Positions 61,212 to 64,000 of a stretch of DNA of 64,000 nt are shown here, one piece after another. Made by a program: the position numbers and the translations under genes. Every line of letters begins with the position of its first letter. Position 1 is the first letter of the stretch. The DNA comes from Xenorhabdus innexi (lineage in GTDB: Bacteria; Pseudomonadota; Gammaproteobacteria; Enterobacterales; Enterobacteriaceae), in assembly GCF_002632485.1 (NCBI RefSeq), contig NZ_NIBU01000018.1:1-64000 (forward strand). Reading direction: 5' to 3'. Under the pieces are notes generated by a model that saw only the letters and a program-made list of their open reading frames with translations, was not told where the DNA came from and ran no database searches.

Positions 61212-61276
61212 TACTGCATCTTACCTGTCGGCCCAGCCACTATTATTGGCTTTCTGGCTGGCAGTGAGGTGCAGTA
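61212..61276 (+). terminator. Composite hairpin after gltA
   Basis: Two nested pairings: TACTGCA (61212-61218) with TGCAGTA (61270-61276), and CCAGCCA (61233-61239) with TGGCTGG (61255-61261). The result is a long interrupted stem-loop 45 bases after the gltA stop. No T-run directly follows; it may stabilise the 3' end or terminate with a factor. Confidence 0.5.
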
Positions 61277-61319
61277 TTTGGCATGTGGTACCCATTATTT
61301 TTTAAATAAAAGGTAAACC

Positions 61320-62324
61320 ATGATCCTACCTAAAAAACTATCTGTTGGTGACACTATCGGCTTTTTTTCATCCTCAGCGCCTGCTACTGCTTTTGCTCCG
61401 ACTCGTTTTGCCAGAAGTGTAAGTTATTTAGAAAATAAAGGTTATAAAGTAAAGGCCGGAATACTCACCGGTAAGAGCGATTTTTACCGTTCAGGAACCA
61501 TTATGCAGTGAGTGGAAGAGTTTAATACCCTGCTCCGTGATCCGGAAATAAGGTGTGTTATATCTACCATAGGTGGTGATAATTCAAACTCAATACTGCC
61601 TTACATTGATTATGATGCTATCAGGCAAGATCCTAAAATTATTATTGGTTATTCTGACATTACAGCCCTTTTACTTGGAATATATCAAAAAACCAATGTA
61701 GTAACTTTTTATGGCCCGGCATTAGTTGCTTCATTTGGTGAATTTTCACCTTTAGTTGATGAGACATTCAATCACTTTTCTAAAATAGTAAATAATAATC
61801 ATTCTCTTCCTTTTATATATGAGCCTCCTGAACATTGGACTGATGAATATATCGAGTGGGAAACTCAAACAGGCCCTAAAAATACATTTCCTAATAAATG
61901 GTTTTTTGATGGAAAAGGAAAATTTCGGGGAAGATTAATTGGAGGTAACTTAAATACACTTTGCGGGATTTGGGGAAGTGAATATATGCCCGAAATTAAA
62001 GCAGGTGATATTTTACTGATTGAAGATTGTTTTCATGGAATAGAGACAGTTGAGCGCGCATTTTCTCATCTTCTGTTATGCGGGGTCTTTGATAAAGTTT
62101 CGGCAATTATTCTTGGAAAACACGAACAATTTAATGACAAAGGAACAGGAAGAAATTCACTCGATGTGCTGAAAGAAGTCCTGAATGGCAAAGAAGTTCC
62201 TGTTCTGGCTGATTTCGATTGTTGCCATACACACCCAATGCTTACTATGCCTCTTGGCGTTGACATTGTTGTCGATTTTGACTCAGAGTCCGTTTATCTG
62301 CCTGAAGCATGTTGTTTAAATTAA
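61320..62324 (+). pseudogene. MccF-like serine carboxypeptidase (S66 family) with an in-frame TGA
   Basis: One reading frame of 334 codons interrupted at codon 64 by TGA (61509-61511). Codons 1-63 start MILPKKLSVGDTIGFFSSSA; after TGA the frame continues VEEFNTLLRDPEIRCVISTI to the natural end. Nucleophile Ser near 112 in IIIGYSDITALLLG, Glu region LLIEDCFHGIETVERAF and His in FDCCHTHPMLTMPLG form the S66 catalytic triad. The family includes MccF, which cleaves processed microcin C, and LD-carboxypeptidases. TGA is followed at once by GTG, so a restart or read-through is conceivable; a recent nonsense mutation is simpler. Confidence 0.85.
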
Positions 62325-62364
62325 CTATTCTCAAATGATTCAGAATACAAATTTATTGCTTATT

Positions 62365-63144
62365 TCAATATATTTTCCTTTCTGAACCCGCCATATATTC
62401 CCGTGGCGGTTTTCCCATAATTTTACGGAAAAAAGTCACAAAAGCGCTGTCACTGGCAAATCCCAGCTCCTGAGCCACATAAGATAATGTTTTGCCTTGT
62501 GCCAATAATTCTATTGCCTTAACCAACCGCCATTGCTGACGCCATTGTTGATAATTCATCCCCGTTTCACGCTGAAATATACGGGTAATGGTTTTTTCAC
62601 TGGCTCCGATATAAGTCGCAATCGTTTGTAATGAAGGCGGCAACAGCTCAAACGATAAACCAGTAAAACGGCGATCCGAAGGTAATGGTAATAAGGTGGG
62701 TTCACGCCGTGCTTCGCAAATTTCATCAAGAAATACTGCCAGCAAATGGGAGTGTTTTCCCTGCTTCCAGTCAGTATCAAACGGCGATACCGCAATGCGT
62801 TCCAAAACAGCCTGTAGCAACGGAGTTGCTTCCAGTATTTCACTTTGCTCCGGCAGATATTGTGTTTCAGAAATATCCAGATAAATTGATCGATACCCGA
62901 CAGAACCACGCATTTCTGCCCGATGTAATGTCTTTGGTGGTATCCATGCCACTCTGGTTGGCGGCAGAATAGATATCTGGCTGGCCAGCGTGATTTTGAT
63001 ACAGCCACGCTGAGTAAACAACAGTTGCCCCATTTTATGTTGATGAAAACCGGAATCATGCTGCCCCATCTCTGCCGCAATCCCCGCCACAGGTACATTC
63101 AGATTATCTGGATCAAAGTGATCGCTCTGCTTCAGCCATGCCAT
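62365..63144 (-). CDS. AraC-family transcriptional regulator
   Basis: 259 residues from ATG 63144, with GAGAG six bases upstream. N-terminal cupin sensor domain (HQHKMGQLLFTQRGCIKITL near 35). C-terminal double helix-turn-helix: LQTIATYIGASEKTITRIFQ and ELLAQGKTLSYVAQELGFAS, ending FVTFFRKIMGKPPREYM. This short cupin-AraC layout is like E. coli NimR (YeaM). Divergent from a transporter gene that it probably controls. Confidence 0.9.
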   Translation of the reverse strand: MAWLKQSDHFDPDNLNVPVAGIAAEMGQHDSGFHQHKMGQLLFTQRGCIKITLASQISILPPTRVAWIPPKTLHRAEMRGSVGYRSIYLDISETQYLPEQSEILEATPLLQAVLERIAVSPFDTDWKQGKHSHLLAVFLDEICEARREPTLLPLPSDRRFTGLSFELLPPSLQTIATYIGASEKTITRIFQRETGMNYQQWRQQWRLVKAIELLAQGKTLSYVAQELGFASDSAFVTFFRKIMGKPPREYMAGSERKIY

Positions 63145-63265
63145 ATCCAACTCTCGTAGGTAAATGTCCGATTATATAAATATATTGTCTTTATTATCAT
63201 AAATGGACATCTTCTGAAATGTTAGCCTTCTGCCCACAAATCATTCGCTGTCAGAAGAAAAAACT

Positions 63266-64000
63266 ATGCAAATCAAGCCACCACTTTGGTTAGCCATTAC
63301 CTTGATGATGTTTCCTCAAATTGTAGAAACCATCTATAGCCCGGCATTAGCCAATATCTCCCGTGGATTTTCCGTCAGTGTAGAGCAGGCTTCTCAAACA
63401 CTGTCACTCTACTTTTTTGCCTTTGCCATTGGCGTAGTGGTATGGGGTCGCCTGTGTGATGTCATTGGCAGACGCCCTACCATTATTACCGGATTATTAC
63501 TTTATGGTTGTGCCTGTTTGCTGGCGCTATTAACCAGCCATTTCTGGCTGTTACTCCTTGCCAGAATGTTATCTGCTTTTGGCGCGGCTGTGGGATCAAT
63601 CGGGACACAAACTATTATGCGCGATAGCTATCGTGGTGAAGAATTGGCACGGATTTTTTCTATTATGGGCATCGCTCTGGCTGCCAGCCCTGCCATCGGT
63701 ATGATCAGCGGTTCCACATTGAACTATTTTGGTAGTTATCAGGCGGTATTTGCAGGTCTGGCGGTTTTAGCCGTTATCCTTACTGTATGGTCTATCGCGC
63801 GTTTACCAGAAACACGTCCAGTCATTGTCAGCAAAATCGCGTTATCAGAAACAGCCTGCATGATGCTGAAAGATCGCTCAATCTGGCGAAATGCTTTTCT
63901 TATCGCTTTATTCAATATTTGCTTATTCAGCTACTATCAACTGGCACCTTTCCGCTTTGAACAGCTTGAAATATCACCAACGCTTTTCGGTTACACTGGT
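63266..64000 (+). CDS. MFS transporter, Bcr/CflA-like (N-terminal part, runs off the window)
   Basis: 245 codons visible from ATG 63266, open to the window end. Reads MQIKPPLWLAITLMMFPQIV, with about seven membrane helices so far. MFS motif A is GRLCDVIGRRPTII between helices two and three; RMLSAFGAAVGSIG (helix four) and the motif-C-like GIALAASPAIGMISG (helix five) are typical of the drug:H+ antiporter Bcr/CflA group. AGAAG lies some ten bases before ATG. It shares a 121-base divergent promoter with the AraC regulator, suggesting inducible efflux. Confidence 0.88.
   Translation, partial: MQIKPPLWLAITLMMFPQIVETIYSPALANISRGFSVSVEQASQTLSLYFFAFAIGVVVWGRLCDVIGRRPTIITGLLLYGCACLLALLTSHFWLLLLARMLSAFGAAVGSIGTQTIMRDSYRGEELARIFSIMGIALAASPAIGMISGSTLNYFGSYQAVFAGLAVLAVILTVWSIARLPETRPVIVSKIALSETACMMLKDRSIWRNAFLIALFNICLFSYYQLAPFRFEQLEISPTLFGYTG

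Noticed and set aside
61509-61511. TGA in the mccF-like gene as selenocysteine
   Set aside because: No Cys or Sec position is conserved there in the S66 family and I see no convincing SECIS hairpin after it.

Overview
The window looks like a chromosomal segment from an insect-associated member of the Morganellaceae, most probably Photorhabdus or Xenorhabdus. This is an inference from protein similarity recalled from Escherichia coli, the AT-rich base composition, and several ERIC (IRU) repeats. No database search was possible. Gene order follows E. coli minutes 16-18, read in the opposite direction and with several losses and insertions.

Layout. 1-460: tail of an IS200/IS605-type tnpB with a possible omega-RNA region. 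459-4341: a metY-like O-acetylhomoserine sulfhydrylase, then dusC and rhlE. 4615-10407: cecR and the ybhGFSR drug-efflux ABC operon. 10408-12700: an accessory patch that breaks synteny, holding an AT-rich unknown gene, a truncated GNAT acetyltransferase and a Nudix hydrolase. 12854-17404: ybhL, moaEDCA under a Moco riboswitch (moaB is missing), and ybhK. 17507-25424: uvrB behind a LexA box and an ERIC element, then the biotin genes bioBFCD and bioA diverging from a BirA operator. 25425-28513: a small unknown gene, pgl and ybhA, with two ERIC copies. 28585-34294: modCBA, the small gene acrZ, modE and modF. 34470-38411: a CPBP-family membrane protein, gpmA, aroG and pnuC; the gal operon, zitB and nadA of E. 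coli are not present here. 38412-39700: a beta-galactosidase fragment, a broken tRNA-Lys copy and two intact tRNA-Lys genes. 39855-48602: the cell-envelope operon cpoB-pal-tolBARQ-ybgC, ybgE and the cytochrome bd genes cydX, cydB and cydA. 49244-61167: TCA-cycle genes sucDCBA, sdhBADC and gltA. 61320-64000: an mccF-like gene with an in-frame stop, an AraC regulator and the start of an MFS transporter.

Most genes are ordinary housekeeping genes: TCA cycle, terminal oxidase and Tol-Pal form one block; biotin, molybdate uptake and molybdenum-cofactor synthesis form another. Several control sites are legible: LexA at uvrB, BirA between bioA and bioB, a Moco riboswitch at moaA, and ModE-like, NadR-like, FNR-like and CRP-like sites.

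No clearly novel multigene system is visible. The best leads are two unrecognised AT-rich genes, the mccF-like gene interrupted by TGA-GTG, an element-like insertion in a relic tRNA-Lys, a perfect 20-bp-arm palindrome between sdhB and sucA, and ERIC elements placed in 5' leaders.
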